Positions 34,322 through 47,297 of a stretch of DNA of 64,000 nucleotides are shown one piece after another (within the stretch, counting starts at the first letter, position 1; every line of letters starts with the position of its first letter). The notes below the pieces were generated by a model. That model searched no databases. It saw nothing but the letters and a program-made list of their open reading frames with translations, and was not told the origin of the DNA. The position numbers and the translations under genes are program-made. The stretch spans positions 2,281,426 through 2,345,425 of the forward strand of contig NC_037261.1 in assembly GCF_000002425.4 (NCBI RefSeq), read 5' to 3'. The stretch comes from Physcomitrium patens (lineage: Eukaryota > Streptophyta > Bryopsida > Funariales > Funariaceae).

Positions 34322-36010
34322 CTGGCTATCTAGTACAAAACTAATGAATAGGAAATTAGAGTCTGGAGTGACATGCTCTTTTTTTGAGCAATTGAAAAGA
34401 TGGCTGGGAAGCACTCAAAAGGAGTGGAGGTTGAAGGGATGATTGAAGTTCTTCTTATGATATGAGTCATCAAAGTAAAGTCAAAGAAAAAACCATTTAT
34501 TCACAATAAAATAGATCAATTTCTTTATTAACTCAAGTCCATACTTGCATTTTTTTAATCATTATTTTTTATTAGCAAAAATTTATATAAGATTCATAAA
34601 ATATTTTCTTGTGAATCTACTAGCATGATATTAGAAGACACTTTCTTTATTACTGATTTAAAAAAACTTGAAGGAAATTTGAATAATAATATATGAAAAA
34701 TCAAGATATAAATGATCTTGAAAGAGAAGAAGCTTTGGTACTATGTCTATCTGGAGGAAGCCAAAATTGTGATTAAACTTAGTAAAATTTCATCTGAGAT
34801 AGAACAAGGAAGAAAAGACAAGGTATTAACACTCTTTGTTCTTTTGCTTAAAAACAATGTTTTTTTAATCATGTTTTAGACAACAAAGATCCAAGAGTAT
34901 GTTGAGACAAATTAAAAAATATTTTTCAAGCTTCAAAAAAAGCAAGAGTACTCCACCTCAACAACAAACTTAGAAACATTAAGATGACTTGGAATACAAC
35001 TATAGAAGAATTCATCAAAAGCATAAAGAAGCTAGTTATACAACTTTAAAGAGTTAATGAAGTAGTGATCAATACTAGAGTTGTCCAAATTGTCTTAAGA
35101 GGACTATCTAAAAGCTATGATACATTTGTTTAGGCGATACTGTGTCAAAATAATTTGCCCAACTTTGAAAAGCTTTGTGGCAGACTTCTATAAGAGGAAG
35201 CAATGTAGTAGGCAAAGAAAATGTATTATTTGAATATGATGAAGAAATAAAGCAAATTAAGAATACCTAGAATAACAAAGAACTTATTATCAATTAGAAG
35301 TATCATCACTAATCAAAGAAGTATTGTCAAATTTGAATTAATGCATTATCACATTATAAGTGTAATAGATCCAAGTAAGCCTCTAGCTAGAGGCAGAAGA
35401 GACCTCACCAATGGGCTATAGAGTAAGGTTATTAACACAACAATGTACTTGATTAACAAATGTTCTTTGAGAAGCAATAGAGGACTTATCCTTAAAGAAA
35501 TGTATATTGGATGCAAACCCAATGTCATCCACCTTAAAGTCTTTAGATCACTTATATACATACACATACGAGAGAATCAGAGAAACAAATTGCAGTCTAA
35601 AATCATTTGACATATTTTCTTAGGATATGGTTCATTTATATAAGCCTATTGATTATTTAGTCTAAAAGATAGGAAGATTATTATAAGCAGGATGTTGTTA
35701 TTTATGAAAAAATCTTAGAACTTAGCACAATCATAGAATTTATTATTAGAGAAGAAAACATACTTAATGGTTTGTTTGAGATGATGTCAATAGAATAGGT
35801 ACTTAGTCCAAAATGCCATCTTAGAATACAATAGAAATGCCCATGTTGTGTACACAACAACCATCGTTGAATGAGATATCAACACTGCTGATTAAAAGAT
35901 TGACATGAATAAGAACAACACCAACAAATTTGAAAGACTACATTTATACACTTGAATTTACAAAACTTGAGTCTTATAAAGAAGCAAAGGAAGTATTGTA
36001 TAGATGTAAA

Positions 36011-36046
36011 GTAAAAAATCATAAATATGTAATCTTTATATGTATG

Positions 36047-36085
<39 letters not shown>

Positions 36086-38868
36086 CTCTAGCTATAAACA
36101 TACAGATAAATTGTACAATATCAAAGTGTAAATAATTTTTTGGATATTACTAAAATTAGTGATATAAAGAAAATATTTTATTATTTTTAACTTATATACA
36201 AAATATTTATTTTGTATTCACATAATAAATTTAAAAGAATTACATAAAAAGAAGTAGTAGAATGCTTCTTATCTTATATTATAGAAAATAAAAAGATTTT
36301 AATTTTAGGTCTCACTCTTGACATATAATTATTTTTAACAAACTTTGCTAAGAATTTTTTTAAAAATATTTTTTATAATTTATAAATAGTATGAATATTT
36401 TTTTGATCTTATTCAAATTATCAAAATTAGAATTAATTTTATTATAACTTCAATGGTTTTATTGATATATAAAATCAGTTAAATTAAAATAGTTTAAAAA
36501 AATATTTTAATTTGATTTATACAATAATTTGTAGTGTATTCTAACAAAGTCAAGAACTAATTCCAAAACTATGTGTAAAATAAATTTCTATCAAAACTTA
36601 ATATAAGTAATCAATAAAAAAATTATTTAAATTTTTATTATTAAAACATGTTAAAGTTATTGTTGTCCAGGATATCTTATTTGTTAGCTCATAATCCAAA
36701 CTTTGATACTATAGACTTTGGTTGATTTAAAATTTGTCAATTCAAGTTAGAAAAAAATCTTTTGAATACTTGGATCAAAGTTGGCAATTAGCTCCAAAAT
36801 ATCTCCAAAATGAGTTAAAGATTTTGACCAATATAAAGTCTAGTACTTTAGAACTAGTAAAAGATTCTTTAAGGAATTTAGTTAAGACTAGTAGTCAATT
36901 CTAAAAAGTTTTCAAATGAGTTGGACTTGAAGTAACACTAATTTTAATAATTCTAACATAATTAACTTTTATCAAGTAAATAAATTGAATAAAAATCTTA
37001 ATTGAAAGAAATTTGCACTATTTATTGTTACTACTTGGACTAAAATAAATATACTTTAATTAATAAAAAAATAAAAGAAAAAACAATATTTATTTGAATC
37101 TAAAATATTTATTTTTGATGGATCATGAGATTTTAATAAGATTTATTAATAAATACCAAAGATAATAATTCTTTCTACTTAGGATTTTTATACACTTATT
37201 ATTAATTCTAATTAAATATGGTGGCTAATCATTTTGCTTAGGTAATTAATTAATTATTTTATAATAATCTAATTTTTTATTTTAAGAATTTGATTTTTAA
37301 TTAGGATAATTATATCCAAATTGTTGTGGGTTCTTTTGTGGATCCTATTGATTCAAGTTTGTCAAATATTTATATTCTATAAATCTAAATTTATATAATA
37401 TCTAAATTCTATTAGTTATAGTATATTAATTTTCTAAGGTCAATTGGTCCAAATCTGTTTAATACCAAAATTCTACTAGTTTGGATCTAGTGCACATTTA
37501 ACTAGATTATTTAAACCTTATCTTGGACCTTAATGGAAAGCATGACAAGATAGTAATGTACATATTATATTGTCAAATTGGTTGTCTACACTCTACTAAA
37601 TACATATTAGATGAGTTTTTTTCTTTAGAATTCTTTAGAAGTTATGCAGGATTGTTTATATATACATAATAAAACAAAGTTTTTACAGACCAAAATACTA
37701 TAAAATATAAATTGAATAAATTATATCAAAGTATTATAATTATATTTTTTAAATATAATAAACCAAAAAAATCTAAAATTAAAGCATAAAAAGAAGGTCT
37801 TGAATTATTAATACAAGATCATCTCTTTTTTAAAAAAAATTAGTCAAGGTTAACTTTATCTAAAATCTTTTTCTAAAGTAATCACATATAAAGTTTTAAG
37901 TCAATCAATTTATAGATCTAAGATTAGATTTTCTAACTTCTAATATTAAGATCCATATTTTTATCCATATATATATATATTGAATTATTTAAAATATCAA
38001 TTTAGATTGAAGTAACATAATAATTTCTCTTAATTGCCCTATAGATTGCATCTATAGTTGGAATATATTTTTGGTGATGAGTTCAAAAACAAAACCTCCA
38101 AAAATTATATTTTTACATTATTTTAGACTTTGATGTTGGCTAAAAGCTCAAATTTTATATACATGATTTAGTAGTCAAAATATTTTTAAAAATTTATTAA
38201 TCATTTAAATCTATCTATTTAATGCCATTTCTACTTTAAAATTAATTACTATATCAAAGATTGTCCTATACAAGCAAAGACTAAGACCAAGCAAAAATCA
38301 AACTATAATAAAAGTAAATAAGGATTTCTACAATTACATAGTAGATTTATTACATTAAAAAAGAGGTGTGACTTGATTAAAATATGTTTCTTTTTATTTT
38401 ATGAAATATATATAATTTTAATGGTATAATTATGCAAAATTTTATTTCAATTTTAAATAAGAAAAGAAAGGCCTAAAAGAAAGCATCACAATTTAAGAGT
38501 AAAATTAAATCAACTAATAATCTAAATTTTCTTCTTGATCTAATACTATTACAATTATTAATAGGTTTGAAATAATTTTCATTAATAAGGCCATCTAGTT
38601 TTTCAAAAAAAAATAACAATAAACAAGCATCTAACAAAATTTTAATTTGCAATAAAGGTTATAACAGCTTCTAGCTCCAAGCTACTTCTTTTTCATACTA
38701 AAAGCTTAATACTATCAAAAAATGATATAAACATGGTGATGATGGTACATACTATAGAATTAGATCAAAGTAAATATGTTTATAATAAAAAATTCCAAAA
38801 ACTTTGGATTTTATATAATTATTTTATTTTTAATTTTTTCCATCTTCCAAAAGATAGCAAAAAAGATA
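36011..38868. other. AT-rich stretch, no gene
   Basis: No coding region or element boundary is recognised. A TA tract lies at about 36051-36082. The stretch is low in G+C and contains scattered T-rich words. It is probably old transposon debris. Confidence 0.45.
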
Positions 38869-39573
38869 TTATCAAGGATATGAGTCACAAACAACAAAAT
38901 CATCAATATATTCTTAAATCACTAAAAAATAATAGATATTTATTTGAAAGATATTATATTAATAAAATTATAATGACTATTATTAAAGACAAGAAGATTA
39001 GAGATCCTTGAAAAAAAATAAAGAATAAAAAAGGCATTAATTAGAGTGAAGAAGGCATCATTATTGCATCTATATATACTATCTAACTAAGAACTATGTA
39101 ACAACATTCTACATGATCCCTAATATATGTCGAACTTGGAGGATATGTATCTAATTTGTAAGACAAGCTTCTTATATGTGCATTGTATGTCTAACTTGTA
39201 TCATAAGTGGCCAATATGTGCAATATGTCATCAACTTATTCTCCAAGTTTTTAACCTATCAATTACTTATAAACACGTATAAAAGCAAAGCCTTGTCTAT
39301 GAAACTTCTAAAAAGTTTTTTTTATAAGATATTATTAAATTTATCTAATTTTATATAATTTTACTTATTCATATTATCTATGTAATTATTAGAATAAATA
39401 TATATGTTTAAGATATTATTCCCTCTATTTTAAAAATAAATTCTATAAAGAATGGTCATTATATATTTCAAGAGGCTAAAATGCAACAAATAGTATTTAA
39501 TACTTACTTTAATCTTTATTCTATTTGAAGATAGTTGATAGGTCTTTTCATCCATCAATAGTATCTTATAATA

Positions 39574-40108
39574 TCAATGACACGAATCAAGACAAGAATA
39601 ATCTCAAAACACTCTTATGTAATTTAAAAAGAATAAATATTCACTCTAAAAGTAATATAATATTAAGAGTAAAATGACAATTGTTAAAGACAAGAAGAAT
39701 ATAGACTATTGAAACTAGATTAAGAACAAAAAAGACATTGATAAGAGTGAAGAAGACTTCACTCTTGCCTCCATATATATTATCTAAGTAAGAGCTATAT
39801 GGCAACATTCTATAGGACCTCCAACACATGTCTAAATTACAAGATACATGTCTTAACTTGAAAGATAAGTTTTTAATATATATGCAATATAGTTAGCTTA
39901 TTCCATAATCTATCAATATATGTGATGTGATTAACTTATTGACCAAGTTTTTAATGTATCAATCAACTACAAACACATGTTTAATCAAAGCCATGTCTAT
40001 AAAGCTTCTACAAAGCTTTTCTAAAAGATATTATGAAATTAATTTATTTTTACCTACTTCTATTTAATCATATAGATAATTATTGAATAAATATATATAT
40101 TTGTGATA
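39574..40108 (-). repeat. 3' LTR of chromovirus A
   Basis: Type I LTR of about 535 bases in minus orientation, matching 54610-55146 along its length (GACACGAATCAAGACAAG near the left end, GAATAAATATATAT near the right end). The right boundary is approximate. Confidence 0.75.
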
Positions 40109-41788
40109 TTATTCTCTCTTCTAGAAACAAGTTCCTCAAAGAAAGGTCATCATATGTTGAAAAAATCTAAGATGTGGTAAATTATATTTGCAACATATTT
40201 TAATTTCTTTGAAGATGGTTGATAGATCCTCTCAACTATCAATAGTATCTCATACTAAGGTAGAAAGACCACCCTTTTATTTGATTGTTATTGAGGCTTT
40301 CATAACTTCTTTAAAATTAAATATTTAAAATACCATCAAGAATTATTTCTACCTCTAATAAAATCACAAAATATCAAAAATCTCTTCTAAGGTTGTAATA
40401 CCAAATATGTTATATCTCACCATGCATTCGAAAAAAAAAAATGTTCTTAAGGATCTTCATCTTGATTATATCATTTTAAAGATTGTGACAATTGTAATGT
40501 CTCATCTAAAAAATTAACAAATGATAGCTCTTGAGTTCAATCTATTTATTGTTGATTTTTCATCTTTTTATTCTTACAAATACACAAAAACTACAAACAA
40601 GGTTAGAAGATAGAATAATATCTATCTTGAATCTTGTTTCTTTGATAGCAAAGATTTTTTATTCTTTATCTTCATTTTTATCAATATTGATAAAAAAACA
40701 TCAACTTTCTTTATTGCATCTACAAGATTCTTTTTTGGCTCCCATAAGTGTTCATTAAAATCATATCATCACCAATGAACAAGATATTTCATCTTATTTC
40801 AGTGTTGCATTGAATCTAAGACTTCTTCTCCCTTGAATTTTTTATTATTATCTACTTTTATAGGAAAAAGTGGTATTTATCTTCTTTTTATAATATTTAT
40901 TATCTTATATGGCTCAAGAAGAAACATGTGAAATAAGAGATGAATCTTCATAGACTCCAATAGATATAATTGATATGCAACATGATTAATTTTTTTATAA
41001 ATAAAAAATAATTTAAGCTTATGATAATCCAACTTATCACAAACATGGCTAGTCTTGATATTATGACAAATTAACCATTCCTTGTTATCAACATAGAATT
41101 GAAATTACTCCTTGTAATAGGCATTTGTATTGATCTTTTATCTTTCTTTAACTTCTTTTAATTGTGCTTTCATTAATGTATATAGTTAAAATAAATGATG
41201 GGCCAAATCTTCTGTAGTAGAATTATCAACTTTAAAAAAAATTAAAAGCATCAAATTATAAATAATAATCATAATTAGCAAAAAAAAATATTTTTTATAT
41301 AGACAAATTTATTGTATTATTATAAGCAAAGTTAGCCACTAGGAAAAGAATTATCTAATTATCTTGTTGGTTGTTGATGATACACTTTAAATACTATTCT
41401 AAAACTTGATTTATGTGCTCTATTTATCCATCAGTTTAAAGATAAAATATTGAGTATAATATTTTGTCAATCTTTAAAATCTTAATACAAATTGAATCTC
41501 TCTATCTAATATAATATCCTTGAAAAATCTATAATAGCAATAAATATTGTTAAAAAAAATCTTAATTATTTTTTCACTTATGATAGATTTTTTATATAAT
41601 ATAAAATATTACATTTTGATAAAATGATCTATTTTCACAAATATAAAATCATAAAAATTTGAAATTAAAAAATTTGTAATAAAATCCATAGAAACAAAAA
41701 ACCATGGTTTTTTCAAAATAAGTAATGGCTAAAAAAGTACATAAAGTTGATGACGAGTAGTTTTTGATCTTAAAAAAATATCACATGA

Positions 41789-42312
41789 TGTAATATATAT
41801 ATTTATTCCAATGATTACCTCTATAATTAGATAGAATTATATAAAAATAGATTAATTTTATAATATCTTCTAAAAAATCTTTTTAAAAGCTTTATAGATA
41901 TTGCTTAGACTTTATAGTTTATTAATATGCTAGAAAATTAATCAATAAGTTACCTACATATTACACAAATGAGTAGTTTGTAGAATAAGCTAACTATGTG
42001 GCCTACATATAAATAACTTATCTTACAAGTCTAAACATGTGTCTAACAAAGTCAACACGTATTGGAGTCCTATAATATATTGCTATACAGCTTATAATTA
42101 GAAAGTATATATGAAGGCAAGAGTGAAGCCTTCTTCATTCTTATCAATGTCATTATAATCCTTGGTCTTGTTTTAAGACTTTCTAGTCTTTTTGTCTTTA
42201 ATGATAGCCATTCTAATTCAATATATAACCATTTTTGAAGAATTTTCTAATCTTTTTGAGTAATGTAAGAGTGTATTAAGGATTTATTTCTTCAAGACTT
42301 ATGTCCTTGAAA
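41789..42312 (+). repeat. 5' LTR of chromovirus C
   Basis: Begins TGTAATATATATATTTATTCC and ends near TATGTCCTTGAAA. Matches 50454-50986 along its length, including ATCCTTGGTCTTGTTT against ATCCTTATTCTTGTTT. Length about 524 bases. Confidence 0.8.
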
Positions 42313-43153
42313 ATTTGACAAGAATGTTTATTTATTATTTTTGTCTTAGTTTAGAAGTGAAATGATTATCTTATTTCTATTTTTATATTTTGAAGATTAT
42401 AAATTATCCACCTTTAAATAAATAATTTAGTTTTATAAAACTAATTTTATCTTTAAAAAGAGTGGGTTACCTTTGTTTGTATAAATTTTCATTTGATATT
42501 AAAAGTTATAGATTATCCTCTTCTAAATTAATTTTTTGAAGTTATTTGAATTATCTATGAAAAAAAAGATTATAGATGCTATTCTTAATAAAAGTGAAAA
42601 TAGATTTATAACTATTATAAATCTTTATAATTTTATTAATATTCTAAGAATAGAAATCTCACATATTTTTAATATTAATCATAGAAGTACTATTCCTACA
42701 CATATAGAAGAAGTCTACAATCTATGCTAAGAAGTTGTGTAGTTGAAGAAAGCAAGTAGATCAATCTCACAATCAAATCCAAGAAGACTTGCTTCTACAA
42801 GCACAAAAGAGGCAAGGATTAATATGCCTAAAAAATTTGATAGAATAAGATCAAAATTTTGAAAATTTTTGTAACAAAAGATCAATTTGAAGTTGCATCT
42901 TTTTTAATGTTCCAATGGATTCACTCAAGTTGGATTCATAGACGTACTTCTACTAAAAATTATTCTTCCTTGGTTTGCACCTTTAATAGAAAAAGATTCA
43001 TGACTATTCTATGATTTAAATTTATTCTTGAAAGTATTTATAGCTATATTTTAAAAAAATGATCAAAAAAAGATAACAAAGACTAAGTTTGTATCACTAT
43101 GATAAGGATCATGTTTAGCTACTACATATGTTACTAAATTCTAAAATCTTATT

Positions 43154-44720
43154 TGTAACATTGTCATATTACATGTATTCTTGCTTAAAAATGTACCAAG
43201 CTCTTAGTTGTAGAAGGTAAGTAGAAATGCAAGAATAATCCTATCAAGTCTAATAGAATCATAAATAACCTTAAGAAGTCCTTAATAATCCTAATTGAAC
43301 TTTGAAAAATCCAAAATAAAGTTAAAAGATGTTATAAAAGAAACACAAAGAAGTCTTGAACTAATTCCAAAGAAAAATAATAAAAAAATCTTTAAAAAAT
43401 ATGAAAATAAAACTTTAAAGAAATAATGATAATATTAAAGAAATACTAAAAATAAAAATCTTAATGTAATCCTAATTGAAATCCTAATTGAATCTTAATC
43501 AAATCTAAGCTCAAATCTTAGGTCAAATTCTAATTAAAATTATAATTGAATCTTAATCAAATCCTAAATCAAATCTTAATGAAATCCTAATTCAATCTTA
43601 CATCCTAGATAAATCTTAGATAAGTTTTAAACCAAATTTCAAAAAAATCCTAATCTTAATCAAATCTTAAATCTAATTCTAATCTCTAAGTAAACCATAG
43701 ACAGTTCCTAAATCTAACCAAATCCTAGATTTAATTCTAAGTCCTAACCAAACCATAGACAAATCCTTAAGCTAATCCTATAGCAAATTGAAACTTCAAA
43801 AAGTAATAATCAAACTATTAATATCAACTCAAAATTTGCATATTTCTTAATATCTTATTTAGAAACAAGTACAAGAAATATGAAATGAATCTTACTTATC
43901 TATTGAAAAAAATGCAAGATAATTTAATCAAGTATTAGGCAGCCTCCCACTAAAATCTGAATATTAAACTTCTAATACTAATAGCTCCTTCTTGAACCAT
44001 TGAATTGCTTCTAAATTTTACTTTAAATGTTGGAAATTGAGTGTAGTATCCATATAAAAAAAAATCATTACAATCCAATTGATAAATTGCTAATGACCTT
44101 AGAAATATTCACTAACCTTAAAATTCTAATTTCTAAGATCTCAATCCACAAAAACCTTTATATACTTTGATCTAACTGTTTAATACATTTCAAATTTGCA
44201 AATACATTTATAACTAGCATTCTAATACATTGTCCAAAATTTACCTATATATACACTACAAAATTTAAGAAAACTTTAAATTTATAAACATATTTTTATT
44301 TCTCAAAATCTAAATCAACTAAAAAAAACACTAATCTTAAAAATCCCTCAAAAATTCAATATTGATTTAATTAATATAAAACCAATGCCTAAAAATCTCT
44401 TTTTAAATTTTTTCTTAGATCTTACTTTTCAATCTACTAAAGAACTTTGAAGTCATTATAGGTGTGCAGGTTTGTGCCTTAAAATTTGATTTTGATTTAA
44501 ATTGACAACTGGTCCTCTCCAAGTATCAATTCTTAGCTTCTTTAGGTAAATTATACTAAAGTCTATTTTTAATTTCCTTCTATATGTGCCTTTATTATTT
44601 AATTTTCTAATCTATTTTTTTATTTTATTTATGATCATATAAAATAAATAGAAGTCTATTTTATAAAAAAAATAATATTACTACCTTTTAATTTTACTAT
44701 CTTTTTTATAAGATATTAGT
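43154..44720 (-). mobile_element. Type II long LTR, minus, inside chromovirus C gag-protease interval
   Basis: Similar to 47298-50116 in reverse, from the TGTATTCTTGCTTAAAAATG end, through the AATCCTAA-rich part (43440-43770) and the TGTGCAGGTTTGTGCCTTAAA part (near 44463), to the T-rich end near 44720. No coding capacity. It separates gag-like from protease-like sequence of C. The right end seems shortened relative to the other copies, so some host-element sequence may be missing too. Confidence 0.65.
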
Positions 44721-47297
44721 GAAAAAGGACCAAAAGATCACAAAGTCTTAGCCTTGCTAGATTCAAGGGGCTTAAACTTGTTTTATAGACAAAGACTTTG
44801 TCAAAAAAAAAGTAATATTGTTAGTCAAAAAAATTAAGTCCATACATATAGAAGTCATAGATAGTCATTTTTTGTTTTTTGAAAATATTATCTATAAAAC
44901 TAAACCTTTAAATGTAGCAATTAAAGATCATAATAATATAATAATATTTAATATAATAAGATTTCCTTCTAATTTGGCTATTTTAGGATTATTATGGTTA
45001 AAAAACTATAATCATCAAATAGATTGGATTTCTTATAACCTTAACTTTTTCTATAGTTTGATCTAAAATTCTATTAGTTAAGTAAAAATATATAAGTCTA
45101 ATACATCTATATGCTTACTAATAGATACAAAAGCTTTCATGCATGTGGCAAAAGAAGAGTCATTTTTTATTATATATGATATGCCTATTTTTAATAATAG
45201 AAAGATGTTAAGTAGTATTTTTAGCCAATATTAAGATTTTTAGGATTTTTTTAAAAAAAATATACATATTCTTTCAAAGCATCAATCCTATGATTGTTCA
45301 ATTGATTTGCAAGAAAAAACTCAACCACCATTTGGATCAACCACCAAAATGAGTTGATTGCACTAAAAAAGTATATTGATAAGAATTTGACTAAGAACTT
45401 CACAAGCCATTCAAAATCTCTAATAGAAGCTCTTATCTTATTTGTGAAGAAAAAGAATGGATCTTTGCATATGTATATAAATTATCAGAGACTTGATAAG
45501 ATCACCATCAAGAATACATATCTCCTAGCTATGATTTTAAGACTTTTTAACTAATTCAATTAAGCAAAGATCTATACAAAAATAGATCTATGGATAGTAT
45601 ACAACATGATCTACATCACACAAAAAAATGAATAAAAGACTACTTTTTAAATTAGATATAGACATTTTGAATATAATGTCATGCATTTTGGTCTCACAAA
45701 TACACTAGCTACTTTTCAACATATCATAAATGATATTTTTTGTGAATTTATTGATGATTTTATTGTCATTTATTTAGATAATATTCTAATCTATTTTAAG
45801 AATATAAGAATTTTAAAAATAAAATCATTATTTAAAAGGTGCCTTCAATTCAATCACCATATATATGGATCAAAAAAACCTTGAGTACTTCATGTTGGCG
45901 TATATCTTGAATTGTTGCTAAGTCCATTGGAGCATATTTTTATCAAGATTTGATTTTAAGATTACTTATTGATCCAAAAAATAATAAGATTGATCAAACA
46001 TCCTTTCTAAATGCTCTTATCTTGCACCAAAAGAAGATGATACATCTTTTGATCAATAAAGAAAAATTCTCTTGAAGTCGAATCATTTTCACCTTTGAGC
46101 AATAAAATCAATATTGACTATTGATTCAACATTTTTCAAGTAAGTTCAATTAAGTATATCCTCTAATCTTCTCATTCATGATATTAAAAATAATTCTTTC
46201 AAGTCTCATGATACTTCTAAGTTTGAATTCAAGAATAATCTATCTTATTTTAATAGATGATTATTCATTCTAAAAAAAAATCATGTTTATGTGTTCTTCA
46301 AGCTTATTATGATTTTTTAATATCTAAATATTTTAAATACAATAAGACTTTAGAGCTAATATCGAGAGATTTTTAGTGGCCTCAAATGTGAAAGGCAATT
46401 AAAGACTTTGTACAATCATGTGAAATTTGTTTAAGATTCAAAACTCTTTGTAATCAACCTTATAGACTACTTGCCCCATTACTTATTTTGGACCAATCAT
46501 AAACTTTTGTTTCTATGGATTTATGACTGATCTTCTAATTTTAAGTTTATATGATTTTATATTTGTAATAATAGATTATTTTACAAAGATGGTATATTTT
46601 ATACCATGTACAAAGTCTATCATAAGTAAAGAAATGACTAAGTTTTTTCTTAACAATATTTATTGCCATCATAGATTATCCAAGGATATAATATTGGATA
46701 GAAAAATTCAATTTATATTAAGATTTTGAAGAACTATTTTTAAGATTTTAAAGTTGGATATAAAGCTCTCTTTGACTTTTTTTTTACAATTAATAGGTAA
46801 AAAGAATATGTGAATCAAGTTTTAGAATAGTATTTGAGGTATATCATCAACTATCATTATGATGGCTAGATAATTCTTTTGCAATTGGTAGAATTTGCAT
46901 ATAATAATTTAGTATATTTTTTTATTCAATAAATACCTTTCTTTTTTAATTATGATTATTATCCAAAATTTGATACTTTTAACTTTTCAAAAGTTGATAA
47001 TCTTATGGCAAAAGATTTGACAAATCATTTCTTAGAGCTACATGCAACAATAAAGGCAGAGTTAAAAGAAGCTCAAGAACAACAAAAGATCAATGCAGAT
47101 GCTTATTATAAAGAAAAACCACAATTCAATATAGATAACAAGATATGATTTCTTTGTTGTAATATCAAGACTACTTGTTCTTGTAAAAAATTGAATTATT
47201 ATAAGTTTAGATCTTCTTTTATTTGTAAACAAGTTAATTCTATTGATTATTGATTACATCTACTTGAATCTATGAAGATCCATCACATATTCTATAT

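Larger units (their letters stand above)
33959..36010 (+). mobile_element. Ty1/copia element E (fossil)
   Basis: From left to right: LTR 33959-34306, primer-binding site 34310-34321, gag-like region about 34400-35250, and integrase C-terminal region about 35380-35770, with text resembling the copia motif in which an F-G-S/C-like phrase precedes a KCIFLGY-like phrase. The reverse transcriptase and right LTR are not seen before similarity fades near 36010. It is broken many times and internally shortened. Its left end lies directly against the gene island and probably separates the minus-strand candidate from its upstream exons. Confidence 0.75.

Noticed and set aside
38733-39011. A 92-codon plus-strand frame rich in Lys, Asn and Ile
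   Set aside because: It crosses the edge of a type I LTR and has low-complexity composition. A chance frame in AT-rich DNA is more likely.
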